Numbered from the stretch's first letter, positions 6,811-14,143 are shown. The stretch: 53,501 bases of DNA from Prolixibacteraceae bacterium (GCA_003537645.1 DPRM01000033.1:1-53501), one strand, 5' to 3'. Notes: generated by a model from the sequence alone, not told the origin. Made by a program: numbers and translations.

Positions 6811-6990
6811 ATGAAACTTACGAATAAAATATTTACAACTCTTTTTGCAGTTATCGCAATAGCCGAACTCATCGGCTTCTTAACCGGACACGGCTTACAC
6901 TGCCTTATGGTGGCTGTATTTGCGGCGCTCCTTGCAATACTTTTTTATACTGAATTGAAACGAAAACCAATTAAAAACCAAATAAAATGA
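6811..6990 (+). CDS. Small two-helix membrane protein, 59 aa
   Basis: ATG at 6811 opens a 59-codon frame that ends TGA at 6988-6990, overlapping the next ATG (ATGA at 6987). It encodes two hydrophobic helices (about residues 8-25 and 31-46) and a basic tail (ELKRKPIKNQIK). Tight coupling on both sides makes it a real gene despite its size. The function is unknown; small membrane proteins in early operons often affect superinfection or host envelope processes. Confidence 0.7.
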   Translation: MKLTNKIFTTLFAVIAIAELIGFLTGHGLHCLMVAVFAALLAILFYTELKRKPIKNQIK

Positions 6991-7229
6991 ACGGATTCAG
7001 GGCTTATGACATTGATAGCAGGATTTATATCCTGAAAGATTGCGACAGGCTTCCATGCCGGTACACAAAAGTAAATGGCGAACGAAGTATGATACCAGCA
7101 GCCAATTTCCGCAATACCGGAATGGCGCTCTGTGGTGCATTGAAAAAGAAACAAACCATGGAGCAATTCATTCAACGGTATAACGAAAAAAAATCAACCA
7201 AAAAAAGCAGGAAAAATGTCAATAATTAA
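6987..7229 (+). CDS. Hypothetical early protein, 80 aa
   Basis: Coupled by ATGA to the preceding small membrane gene and overlapping the next gene by 14 bp. The protein is basic, with an N-terminal beta-rich part (FRAYDIDSRIYILKDCDRLP) and a lysine-rich tail. No motif recognised. Function unknown; it belongs to the early operon by spacing. Confidence 0.65.
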   Translation: MNGFRAYDIDSRIYILKDCDRLPCRYTKVNGERSMIPAANFRNTGMALCGALKKKQTMEQFIQRYNEKKSTKKSRKNVNN

Positions 7230-7476
7230 CATTATAGGAATTTCGGCTGCGTTGTTTTTAACGATGCTGATTTTAGGGATTGCCCGCTGGCTTTGCGTGT
7301 TTCGTTTCCGCGAAGAAAACGGATATCCAACTGCTTATGAAGTTGAAAAAGCAGCTGATGAACAAATTTGCAACTGGATAAAAAATCTCGAGATTCCTGT
7401 AAATGATTCAGAGCTGCAGGTTTTTAATCTCATAGCAGAAAGGTATTTAACAATAAATCAAATCGAGAAAGTATGA
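7216..7476 (+). CDS. Single-pass membrane protein, 86 aa
   Basis: An N-terminal hydrophobic helix (about residues 3-27, INIIGISAALFLTMLILGI) is followed by a soluble acidic helical domain of about 55 residues. It overlaps its neighbours at both ends (7216-7229 and 7473-7476), so it is part of the early operon. It is not recognised as a member of any characterised family. Confidence 0.68.
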   Translation: MSIINIIGISAALFLTMLILGIARWLCVFRFREENGYPTAYEVEKAADEQICNWIKNLEIPVNDSELQVFNLIAERYLTINQIEKV

Positions 7477-7880
7477 ACCTTACAATCACACCACCACAGG
7501 AAATAGCTGATGAATTACAGGTGATCGATGCTTTTTTGAATATCACAATGAGCGAAGATATCGAAGAAGCTGTTTCCCGTGGTAATGATTTGGCGGCACA
7601 CATTGCCCGGTCAGGAAAACTGCTTGCTGATGCAAAATATCACCTTAATGAAAAAATGAAGGATGATATTTTCAAGGTACTTGAGAAAACCGCCAAGCAA
7701 GCCGGGGCAACTGCCACTGCAATAAACGGAATAGTTAAAAGCTTATGCAAAGATGAACAGTATCTGGTTGATTTTGCTGAACGGACCAACAGAAGTGCAA
7801 CCCATCAATTGGAGTGGGCTCGCACAATTATTTCAAAGGCTAAGGCTGAAATGGCTTTGGCAGGGTATAATAGAACTTAA
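7473..7880 (+). CDS. Helical hypothetical early protein, 135 aa
   Basis: ATGA overlap with the previous gene. The protein is almost entirely helical and soluble, with heptad-like regions (SEDIEEAVSRGNDLAAHIA and SKAKAEMALAG). There are no cysteine pairs, nucleotide motif or membrane segment. It lies between small membrane genes and the helicase module. Function unknown. Confidence 0.7.
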   Translation: MNLTITPPQEIADELQVIDAFLNITMSEDIEEAVSRGNDLAAHIARSGKLLADAKYHLNEKMKDDIFKVLEKTAKQAGATATAINGIVKSLCKDEQYLVDFAERTNRSATHQLEWARTIISKAKAEMALAGYNRT

Positions 7881-7902
7881 TTTTTAAAAAATAACAGTAA
7901 TC

Positions 7903-8529
7903 ATGGAAAATGTAAAAAACGAAATTTTAAAAGCGTCTGTTAAAAATGACAGGCTGGAAGTAACTTACAGGGAAAACTTCACCGAGGCGAATTACAGCAA
8001 CGAAGTTTCAAAAAAGTGTAGTCAGGTTGTTCATGCCGATTTACGTGCAGCCCTGGAAAGACTGAAACTGCATTTGGTTGTAGTTTGCGAACAGCCTGAG
8101 GCCGGGAAGGTGAATTTTGAAAGTATTCATGAATTTAAACTCGATGATCTTGATAATTACATTGTAACCGGTTATACAATTGGCGGCAATGATGAAAGTG
8201 CCGGGGTTACAATCATTGGTCAAAAGCTCCTTAAGTCAGGTCAGGTACTTAACCTCATTGCACCTTTCACCAAATTTGAGGAAAACGACAATTACGATTT
8301 TTCCGGTGAATTGTACGCCGATATTCAGGCTTGCAACTGGGAAGTAGAAGAATATTTGTTTTCAGAGAAATGGGGAATCAAGCAAACTGAATTTGATTTT
8401 GATGCACCTGAAGATGCTCAGGATATTGAAATTACGATATCGGACAGTCCAGGGAAAAAGGGAAAGAAAATCAACATGAAAAAGCTGGCTGAACTTGCTG
8501 AGATGCGTTCGATGACCGGAACTGACTAA
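7903..8529 (+). CDS. Hypothetical early protein, 208 aa
   Basis: It has a beta-rich N-terminal two thirds (TYRENFTEANYS, LDNYIVTGYTIGG, AGVTIIGQKLL) and an acidic linker (FDFDAPEDAQDIEITI), then a short basic C-terminus (GKKGKKINMKKLAELAEM). This arrangement resembles small phage replication accessory proteins but no family is recognised. It immediately precedes the SNF2 helicase gene (11 bp gap), so a shared role in DNA metabolism is possible. Confidence 0.7.
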   Translation: MENVKNEILKASVKNDRLEVTYRENFTEANYSNEVSKKCSQVVHADLRAALERLKLHLVVVCEQPEAGKVNFESIHEFKLDDLDNYIVTGYTIGGNDESAGVTIIGQKLLKSGQVLNLIAPFTKFEENDNYDFSGELYADIQACNWEVEEYLFSEKWGIKQTEFDFDAPEDAQDIEITISDSPGKKGKKINMKKLAELAEMRSMTGTD

Positions 8530-8540
8530 TTGCTTTTAAA

Positions 8541-10211
8541 ATGGAAATCAAACTCGAATCTAAGGACAAATATTCTGTTAAATTTTCATACAGACCGGAG
8601 TTGGTAACAATGATAAAAAATATACCGGGGCGATCATTTAATCCTCAGTCTAAGTCATGGATGATCCCGGAATCATCAAAACCACATTTAGAATCAATGG
8701 CAAAGCGTATTGTTCACTTTGAGCCGGTTCAATGGGTAAATACTGTTGTTTCTGATCAACGTCCTGAAAAGCTGTTGGAAATACCTGAAATGCCGCAGCT
8801 GACAATTGATCATGGGTTAAAAGTGCAGCCTTATCCTTACCAGCTTCAGGGTATTGCCCGTGGATTGGAGTTAAAACGATTTATGAACACGGACGAACCC
8901 GGTCTGGGGAAATCTTTACAGGCATTGGCAACAATAAACCTATCGGGTGCTTTCCCGTGCCTTGTGGTTTGTCCTTCATCTCTAAAAATTAACTGGGAAC
9001 GTGAATGGCATAAATTTTCAGATAAAAAAGCCATGGTTCTTTCCGACAAAGTTCGCGATACGTGGCCTTTTTTCTGGAATACCGGTTTATACCAGGTTTT
9101 CATTGTGAATTACGAAAGTCTGAAAAAATACTTTGTACAATCAATTAAACCCGGGAAAAAACTTACACTTCGCGATGTTACTTTTCGTGAAAATGTTAAA
9201 CTTTTCAAATCAGTTATTATTGACGAAAGCCATCGATGCAAATCTTCAGCTACACAACAGGCCAAGTTTGTAAAAGGAATTTCAGATGGGAAGGAATGGA
9301 GGATTGAATTAACCGGAACTCCGGTTGTGAACCGTCCAAAAGATTTACTTTCTCAACTGTCAATAATCGGAAAGCTGGAAGAGTTTGGTGGATATAAATA
9401 TTTCATCAATCGCTATTGCTCCGGCCCAAATAAAGCCAGTAACCTGAAGGAGTTAAACTCTCTGCTTTGGCAGAAATGTATGTTCCGAAGAGAGAAATCA
9501 ACAGTACTGAAGGATCTCCCGGATAAAATTCGCTCAGTGATGACCTGTGAAATCACAAACCGCAAAGAGTATAAAGATGCCGAACGGGATTTGATCCAGT
9601 ACCTGAGGAAATATAAGGAAGCCGATGATGAAAAGATTCAGAAAGCCTTAAAAGGTGAAGTAATGGTTCGCATTAATATTCTCCGGCAAATTTCAGCAAG
9701 GGGAAAGATTAAGGAAGTTGCAGAGTTCGTGCAAGATTTTCAGGAGGAAGGTCAAAAGATAGTTCTTTTCTGTTCACTACATGAAGTTGTGGACCAGTTG
9801 AAGAAAATCTTTCCACATGCTGTTTCAGTTACTGGCCGGGAGAATTCCGATCAGAAGCAACAGGCAATTGACATGTTTCAAAAGAACCCGAAAACAAACA
9901 TTATTATTTGTTCTATCCGTGCTGCAGGTGTTGGATTAACACTCACAGCTGCTTCAAACGTAGCTTTTGTTGAGTTCCCCTGGACTTATGCCGATTGCTG
10001 CCAATGTGAAGACCGATGTCACCGGATCGGGCAAAAGGACAGCGTTACAGCTTATTATTTCCTTGGGAAAAACACCATCGATGAAAAGGTGTACAAAATC
10101 ATTCAGCTTAAAAAAGGTATTGCAAATGCTGTTACAGGCTCGCTTGATGATGTGCCTGAAAACATCGTGGATATGGTGGCTAAATTATTTAACGAAGAAA
10201 TTAAAGATTAA
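8541..10211 (+). CDS. SNF2-family DNA helicase/translocase, SMARCAL1-like
   Basis: A 556-aa superfamily 2 ATPase. Residues 1-60 resemble a HARP-like module (FSYRPELV, IPGRSFNPQSKSWMIP). The helicase core has motif I (EPGLGKS, 119-125), a DEAH-like motif II (IIDESHRCKS, about 224-232), motif III (ELTGTPV) and motif VI (DRCHRIGQKDSV, about 490-500). HARP plus SNF2 is the layout of SMARCAL1/ZRANB3-type annealing helicases that rewind or remodel forks. In a phage it may support recombination-dependent replication together with RecT and the SbcC-like ATPase. Confidence 0.88.
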   Translation: MEIKLESKDKYSVKFSYRPELVTMIKNIPGRSFNPQSKSWMIPESSKPHLESMAKRIVHFEPVQWVNTVVSDQRPEKLLEIPEMPQLTIDHGLKVQPYPYQLQGIARGLELKRFMNTDEPGLGKSLQALATINLSGAFPCLVVCPSSLKINWEREWHKFSDKKAMVLSDKVRDTWPFFWNTGLYQVFIVNYESLKKYFVQSIKPGKKLTLRDVTFRENVKLFKSVIIDESHRCKSSATQQAKFVKGISDGKEWRIELTGTPVVNRPKDLLSQLSIIGKLEEFGGYKYFINRYCSGPNKASNLKELNSLLWQKCMFRREKSTVLKDLPDKIRSVMTCEITNRKEYKDAERDLIQYLRKYKEADDEKIQKALKGEVMVRINILRQISARGKIKEVAEFVQDFQEEGQKIVLFCSLHEVVDQLKKIFPHAVSVTGRENSDQKQQAIDMFQKNPKTNIIICSIRAAGVGLTLTAASNVAFVEFPWTYADCCQCEDRCHRIGQKDSVTAYYFLGKNTIDEKVYKIIQLKKGIANAVTGSLDDVPENIVDMVAKLFNEEIKD

Positions 10212-10214
10212 ACT

Positions 10215-10406
10215 ATGGATATACAAGACTTTTTAACCAAGGTCGTAGAAATGCGACAGGAACAAAGAAATTATTTCCGGTACCGTACACCGGATCATCT
10301 TAAAGCATCAAAAAAACTGGAAGCTGAAGTTGATGCCGAAATTGAACGGCTTACAGGCGTTGAAGCGGAAAAGAAAAAACAAACTCCCCACCCAACTTTA
10401 TTTTAA
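10215..10406 (+). CDS. Small helical hypothetical protein, 63 aa
   Basis: It starts 3 bp after the helicase stop. The protein is charged and helical (FLTKVVEMRQEQRNYFRY, KKLEAEVDAEIERL) with a proline-rich end. Small proteins of this kind are common next to helicase genes of Bacteroidota phages. No catalytic motif; possible helicase partner by position only. Confidence 0.65.
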   Translation: MDIQDFLTKVVEMRQEQRNYFRYRTPDHLKASKKLEAEVDAEIERLTGVEAEKKKQTPHPTLF

Positions 10407-10426
10407 TCACTTAATAATTAAAAATC

Positions 10427-10762
10427 ATGCAAGAAACAAAATTTGAGATCTTCGCAATTGTTGAACTTTTCGGACATTCAAAGATGTCCGGTACAGTAAC
10501 AGAACAAACAATCGGCTCGGCTTCATTTATCCGAATCGATGTCCCGGAAACCAAAACACAGCCAAAATTTACCAGGCTTGTAAATCCTTCGGCTATTTAT
10601 GCCATCAATCCTGTTACTGAAGATGTAATGTTGGTAATGGCAGAAGGTATCAGTTCAAAACCAATTGACAGTTGGGATATCCAGACAATGCAGAAAAAGT
10701 TACTGGCTTTGAATAAAGGCAACGGGATTATCAATGAAGATGATGATGATTTGCCAATGTAA
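10427..10762 (+). CDS. OB-like small protein with SSB-type acidic tail
   Basis: A 111-aa protein. The N-terminal 70 residues are beta-rich (FEIFAIVELFGHSKMSG, FIRIDVPET, SAIYAINPVTED) and fit a small barrel. The C-terminus is a short acidic tip, EDDDDLPM, which strongly resembles the protein-recruiting tail of bacterial SSB (DDDIPF type). This suggests a single-strand-binding or SSB-mimic protein that docks replication partners. It follows RecT, MBL and SNF2 genes, consistent with that role. The family is recognised as widespread in Bacteroidota phages but its biochemistry is not known to me. Confidence 0.72.
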   Translation: MQETKFEIFAIVELFGHSKMSGTVTEQTIGSASFIRIDVPETKTQPKFTRLVNPSAIYAINPVTEDVMLVMAEGISSKPIDSWDIQTMQKKLLALNKGNGIINEDDDDLPM

Positions 10763-10773
10763 AAAACATATCA

Positions 10774-11100
10774 ATGAAAAATCTATTTTACTTATTACTA
10801 ATCACTCTTATTGGGTGCTCAACCCAACAAAGAATACCTGATAACACCGGCTATTTAATGTCGGTTGAAACTGCAAAACCACATGAATTTACTATTCACA
10901 AGTTTATGAATTCGTGTGAGGTCGATTCTATTATAACCCGGGAATACGGGTTTGCATTCACCGGGTTTAAATCTGATTCAATATTTCAAATCAGCCCTTA
11001 CTTCAAAATGGAATCACTTAATAAAGTGGTTTATGGTGAAGAAAGGGAGATTTTTATGAGAAATGGAAAGGTGAAATTTAGAAAATTACGAAATAGATAA
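10774..11100 (+). CDS. Small lipoprotein, 108 aa
   Basis: A signal peptide with a lipobox (FYLLLITLIGC, Cys at residue 15) is followed by S-T-Q-Q, so the mature protein is probably a lipid-anchored envelope protein. The rest is a small soluble domain with no recognised family. A lipoprotein in a phage early operon could block adsorption by competing phages or alter the host envelope; that is inference. Confidence 0.75.
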   Translation: MKNLFYLLLITLIGCSTQQRIPDNTGYLMSVETAKPHEFTIHKFMNSCEVDSIITREYGFAFTGFKSDSIFQISPYFKMESLNKVVYGEEREIFMRNGKVKFRKLRNR

Positions 11101-11102
11101 TC

Positions 11103-11291
11103 ATGCCAAAATTAAACGATAATTCATTAATGCCTTTCGGAATTCACAAAGGCAAAGAGATGGCCAACGTACCCGACCAATATTTGAGATAGTTGTACGA
11201 AAGCGGAAAATGCTACGGCGATGTAAAAGAATACATTGAGGATAATGCAGACGTGTTAAATATTGAAATAGAAAGGAAATCAATGAAATGA
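11103..11291 (+). pseudogene. DUF3820-like gene broken by an in-frame TAG
   Basis: Reading from ATG 11103 gives 29 codons that match the DUF3820 opening (MPFGIHKGKEMANVPDQYL), then TAG at 11190-11192, then 32 further codons in the same frame (LYESGKCYGDVKEYIE...) ending TGA at 11289-11291. In the family the residue at the stop is normally tryptophan (...YL.WLYE...), so TGG to TAG is the simplest explanation. The original gene end still overlaps the next ATG (ATGA at 11288), so the operon structure is preserved. The protein is probably not made full-length unless the amber codon is suppressed. Confidence 0.8.
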
Positions 11292-11740
11292 ATAAACTAA
11301 TTGTTTGCGTAGATTTTGACGGGACTTGTGTTACTCATGAATTTCCGGAGGTTGGTAAAGATATTGGCGCTGTACCAGTTTTAAAAAAGATTACTGAAGC
11401 TGGTCATAAACTTGTACTTTTTACTATGCGTAGTGAAAAGCAGTCAGAAATAGCCAAAAAAGGCTCTTTGGGATGGGATAACCCTGAACAATTAAGCCTT
11501 GACACAAATGTTCTGGAAGATGCCGTGAATTGGTTTAAAAAACACAATATCCCTTTGTACGGAATTAATGAAAACCCTGAACAAAAAACCTGGACCAACA
11601 GCCCGAAAGCTTACGGACAAATATACATCGATGATGCTGCTTTAGGCTGTCCGACCGCGTTTAATCCTGAATTATCTTTCCGTCCTTATGTGGATTGGCA
11701 CATAGTTGAATCAATGCTTAAGCAAATGAAAGTAATATGA
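11288..11740 (+). CDS. HAD-superfamily phosphatase, BT0820-like
   Basis: A 150-aa HAD hydrolase with all key motifs: DFDGT (nucleophile Asp9, Asp11), the motif II region LVLFTMRS (about 42-49), a conserved lysine region and motif IV QIYIDDAALG (about 114-123). It has no cap domain, matching small nucleotidase-like HADs such as BT0820 of Bacteroides. The substrate is probably a small phosphomonoester or nucleotide. In phage early operons such enzymes may tune nucleotide pools or remove phosphates from polynucleotide ends. ATGA overlap with the broken upstream gene. Confidence 0.82.
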   Translation: MNKLIVCVDFDGTCVTHEFPEVGKDIGAVPVLKKITEAGHKLVLFTMRSEKQSEIAKKGSLGWDNPEQLSLDTNVLEDAVNWFKKHNIPLYGINENPEQKTWTNSPKAYGQIYIDDAALGCPTAFNPELSFRPYVDWHIVESMLKQMKVI

Positions 11741-12210
11741 GCCTCACCACCTGCATAAAATGCCGCCGCTCAACAAAATCAGTACTGGAAACTGAAACCG
11801 GCACTGTTTGTTTCACCTGCTTTTCATCCAGCAAAGATCCACTCAAAGCAAAGCGGGTAATTTCGCATAATGAAGCAGATATTCAGTCAGAGTTTTTTGA
11901 GAAAGTAAAACTGTTCTTTCCAAAGCTTCCGGATAAATTGATTTTCGCAATTCCAAACGGAGGTTCAAGGAATCCTATTGAAGCCCGTAACCTGAAATCA
12001 CAGGGCGTAAAATCAGGCGTTTCAGACGTAATACTTCTCATCCCGAAAAAGGGATTTGCAAGCCTTTGTTTAGAGTTTAAAATCGATAAAGGCAAACAGT
12101 CTGATGAACAGAAAGAATTCCAACGGCAGGCAGAAGCTTGTGGAAGTAAATACGTAATTGTCCGGAGTGTTGGTTCGGCAATTGAAACTGTTAAAGAATA
12201 CTTGAAATAA
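11737..12210 (+). CDS. VRR-NUC domain nuclease with N-terminal zinc ribbon
   Basis: A 157-aa protein. Residues 1-30 hold two CxxC pairs (TCIKCRR, VCFTCFS), a small zinc ribbon. Residues 45-155 form a PD-(D/E)xK nuclease of the VRR-NUC type: NEADIQSEFF, IPNGGSRNP, the core GVSDVILLIP and LEFKIDKGKQSDEQKEF. VRR-NUC proteins of phages are thought to cut branched DNA (Holliday-junction or flap type). It is the last gene of the tightly packed early operon; the texture of the sequence changes immediately after its stop at 12210. Confidence 0.88.
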   Translation: MSLTTCIKCRRSTKSVLETETGTVCFTCFSSSKDPLKAKRVISHNEADIQSEFFEKVKLFFPKLPDKLIFAIPNGGSRNPIEARNLKSQGVKSGVSDVILLIPKKGFASLCLEFKIDKGKQSDEQKEFQRQAEACGSKYVIVRSVGSAIETVKEYLK

Positions 12211-12212
12211 CC

Positions 12213-12542
12213 GTTGGGCTTCATGTAGGATTTTGGGAATTTAAAATTAAATATTATGAAAAGTTACAGTTTACAAGAAATTATCGAAAAGGAGTTTGGC
12301 GCAATAGGAACGCCAGAAAGAGACCAGTTTGAATCTGATTTAGAGAAAGAAGTTCTAAAAATGATTGAACGTAAAAGCGAAAGTTCGGATTTAATTTTAA
12401 ATGGAGAAATCCGAGAGAGCTGCAAAATTTGCGATAACTGCAAACAACCACTTGACGTTATACGCAGGTTTGATATACCACAGTGTCGAGCATGTGGTAA
12501 GCCACTTTAGCAAATTTGGGAGCGAACGTAATGAAGCCCAAC
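12213..12542 (+). repeat. Cassette A boundaries: 12-bp inverted repeat
   Basis: GTTGGGCTTCAT (12213-12224) and ATGAAGCCCAAC (12531-12542) are exact reverse complements and enclose the 84-aa gene. GTTGGGC fits the integron core GTTRRRY and GCCCAAC its partner RYYYAAC. Right of the second copy CAACGG (12539-12544) and CCGTTG (12565-12570) form a stem-loop, after which the next unit begins. Confidence 0.75.
12256..12510 (+). CDS. Antitoxin-N-terminus-like protein with zinc ribbon, 84 aa
   Basis: The first 40 residues (MKSYSLQEIIEKEFGAIGT, then PERDQFESDLEKEVL) resemble the N-terminal arm of XRE-family antitoxins found in many bacteria (...IGT..R..FE.EL...). The usual helix-turn-helix is absent; instead the C-terminus carries four cysteines in two pairs (CKIC-DNC region and CRACGKPL) that would bind zinc. 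It may be a remodelled antitoxin-like protein. No toxin gene is adjacent. It is the first gene of the cassette-like region and lies inside a perfect 12-bp inverted repeat. Confidence 0.6.
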   Translation: MKSYSLQEIIEKEFGAIGTPERDQFESDLEKEVLKMIERKSESSDLILNGEIRESCKICDNCKQPLDVIRRFDIPQCRACGKPL

Positions 12543-12615
12543 GGTCGGGTATTGGCTTTCGTTGCCGTTGCTCTATTAACCACAAATGTTTATTAATAAC
12601 TAAAAAATTAAATAA

Positions 12616-13011
12616 ATGCAGACAGATTCAAAAAAACCACAAGGCAATGAAGCTAATACCTTGTTATCGCCTGTTTTTTCTTCTCAACAAAAGCAAATTC
12701 TTGATAAACTCGATGAATTACTTTGTTTGCGAGAATCAAAAACAGAAGCACTTAATCACCTAAATAGAGTTATAAAACAAGGTATCGAAAAAGCAAATTC
12801 ACTCCCTGAAAGATGGTATGTAAGAAGTCCAAAAATATCTGTGATAAAGTATCTTGAATCAAAGTACGATAAAAAATTATCAGATTACAAATCAATGCCG
12901 ATTGGGTATGGCGAACTTCATGGAGAATTTGCTTTTGTTCCACACGATGTAAGTTATTCGTGGGAAATTACACAGGAAGAATTTGATTATGCACTGTCGC
13001 TTTTAAAATAG
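12616..13011 (+). CDS. Hypothetical cassette protein, 131 aa
   Basis: The protein has a low-complexity N-terminus, a coiled-coil segment (about residues 22-60, QQKQILDKLDELLCLRESK) and a compact C-terminal domain with several aromatics (WYVRSP, GYGELHGEFAFVPHD, YSWEITQEEFDYAL). No family is recognised. It follows the 105-bp spacer containing the CAACGG/CCGTTG hairpin. Leader TTAAATAA precedes ATG. Confidence 0.62.
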   Translation: MQTDSKKPQGNEANTLLSPVFSSQQKQILDKLDELLCLRESKTEALNHLNRVIKQGIEKANSLPERWYVRSPKISVIKYLESKYDKKLSDYKSMPIGYGELHGEFAFVPHDVSYSWEITQEEFDYALSLLK

Positions 13012-13017
13012 GCGATA

Positions 13018-13475
13018 ATGAATCGGCGATAAACGCAGTTTGAGGCTCAGAGAAATGAATTTAAAATTGAAATCATGATAATATTTACAGTCATAGGAAT
13101 ACTTGTATCGGTAATAGTAGGTACTGCACTTGTGTTAATCGCTCATTATCTTATTTACGATAACAGCAAAGCATATAGAATTTTCATTGATTGGCTACAA
13201 TTACCTAAGTTGGTATTTTACACAGTTAAAAAGCTCAACAAAGAGGAGTTAGAAAATTCTATATGCGAAATTGAAAAGACACATTTCGCAAATACGCTGC
13301 GGTGGAAAATTGCGAAAAGAGCGATTAATAAGCGCATTTCAATTTTAAAGAAAAGTGAATGAGACTTAAACTTTACACGTTTCGCAGCTCAGGCGCTCAA
13401 ATTGCGGTTATCGCCTGTTAGTGCACGCTGCGTGCGCGTACTTCTGCCGAAGTGTAAAGGTTATCGCCGATTCAT
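13018..13475 (+). repeat. 15-bp inverted repeat around the 95-aa gene
   Basis: ATGAATCGGCGATAA (13018-13032) and TTATCGCCGATTCAT (13461-13475) are exact reverse complements. Within them GTTTGAGGC at 13038 is matched by CCTCAAAC at 13493-13500, and GGTTATCGCC occurs twice (13406-13415, 13459-13468) opposite two GGCGATAA copies (13011-13018, 13025-13032). Nested inverted copies suggest repeated cassette insertion or decay at this point. Confidence 0.7.
13075..13362 (+). CDS. Single-pass membrane protein, 95 aa
   Basis: A strong N-terminal transmembrane helix (about residues 1-27, IIFTVIGILVSVIVGTAL) is followed by a basic cytoplasmic helical domain with no recognised motif. It lies in the cassette-like region inside nested inverted repeats. 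After its stop CTTAAAC (13365-13371) and GTTAGTG (13417-13423) bracket a stem CAGGCG/CGCCTG, an attC-like layout; CTTAAAC pairs 6 of 7 with GTTTGAG (13038-13044) before the gene. Confidence 0.62.
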   Translation: MIIFTVIGILVSVIVGTALVLIAHYLIYDNSKAYRIFIDWLQLPKLVFYTVKKLNKEELENSICEIEKTHFANTLRWKIAKRAINKRISILKKSE

Positions 13476-13662
13476 TTGAGGCCACGCAGTGGCCTCAAAC
13501 GTTGAAGCTATGACCAGTAAAGGATTACAGGCTTCGCGCCTGTCAAAATACACCGAACTTGAAGCGAGCTGCAACATTGGATTAACCACTAAAACCTTTA
13601 TTGGTTATAGCTTGTGTTAGCAAATCGGCTTTTATTGTTAATTAATTTAAAATCAATTTTAT
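13363..13662. repeat. 300-bp gene-free region packed with hairpins
   Basis: No protein gene is evident. It contains CAGGCG/CGCCTG (near 13390/13413), GCACGC/GCGTGC (near 13423-13435), an outer pairing CTTTACAC...CAG with CTG..GTGTAAAG (13371-13458), a perfect 8-bp hairpin GAGGCCAC-GCA-GTGGCCTC (13478-13496), and ACAGGC/GCCTGT (13528-13544). GTT/AAC core-like words occur at 13417, 13501, 13575 and 13616. It reads as two or three gene-less cassettes or recombination-site remnants placed head to tail. Confidence 0.6.
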
Positions 13663-14068
13663 ATGAACAATTTAAACGAATTATCAAAACAGATTTACGA
13701 AGGCAATAAACTACGTGGCTTCGATGTTTCAAAAGAAAATATCGGACAAACTTTAATGCTTGTAGTTTCAGAACTTGCAGAGGCATTAGAAGCTGACCGA
13801 AAAGCGAAATATGCAAATTTAGAAGTTTTTGAAAATTGCATGGCTGCCGATGATATTAATGAAGGTGACATGGATTTGTATGTTAAACAATCTTTTCAAG
13901 AAACTATTAAAGATACTTTCCAAGACGAAATTGCAGATTCATTTATTCGCCTTTTCGATTTATGCGGAGGACTTCAAATTGATATTGAAAAACATATCAA
14001 ATACAAACTCGAATACAATTCAAAAAGAGAGTTCAAACATGGTAAGCGGTATTAAGCTGTTTGCTAAC
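13616..14068 (+). repeat. MazG cassette boundaries: 9-bp inverted repeat
   Basis: GTTAGCAAA (13616-13624) and TTTGCTAAC (14060-14068) are exact reverse complements flanking the MazG-like gene. GTTAGC and GCTAAC are typical integron core words. After the second copy AGGTTGC (14076-14082) and GCGACCT (14090-14096) pair, allowing one G-T, to give the inner stem expected for an attC-like site. Confidence 0.72.
13663..14055 (+). CDS. MazG-like nucleotide pyrophosphohydrolase
   Basis: A 130-aa all-alpha NTP pyrophosphatase. The metal-binding signature is present: VSELAEALEADR (about residues 31-42) and DEIADSFIRLFDL (about 86-98), the EExxE...ExxD-type pattern of the MazG/dUTPase superfamily. It would hydrolyse (d)NTPs to monophosphates, cleaning aberrant nucleotides or lowering alarmone-like signals. 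MazG-like enzymes are known both as phage auxiliary genes and as integron cassettes of Vibrio (iMazG). Here it lies between exact GTTAGCAAA/TTTGCTAAC repeats. Confidence 0.85.
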   Translation: MNNLNELSKQIYEGNKLRGFDVSKENIGQTLMLVVSELAEALEADRKAKYANLEVFENCMAADDINEGDMDLYVKQSFQETIKDTFQDEIADSFIRLFDLCGGLQIDIEKHIKYKLEYNSKREFKHGKRY

Positions 14069-14143
14069 GGTTTGCAGGTTGCTTTAGTGGCGACCTTAAT
14101 CGATGAAATTGATTAAAATTACAAACTTTAAATAACAGATAAA

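Noticed and set aside
12401..12763. 120-aa plus-strand frame across two cassette genes
   Set aside because: It runs through a cassette boundary hairpin and out of frame with two better-supported genes.
13663..14116. Second overlapping frame (95 aa) in the MazG region
   Set aside because: The MazG frame carries all family residues; the other frame has no recognisable pattern.
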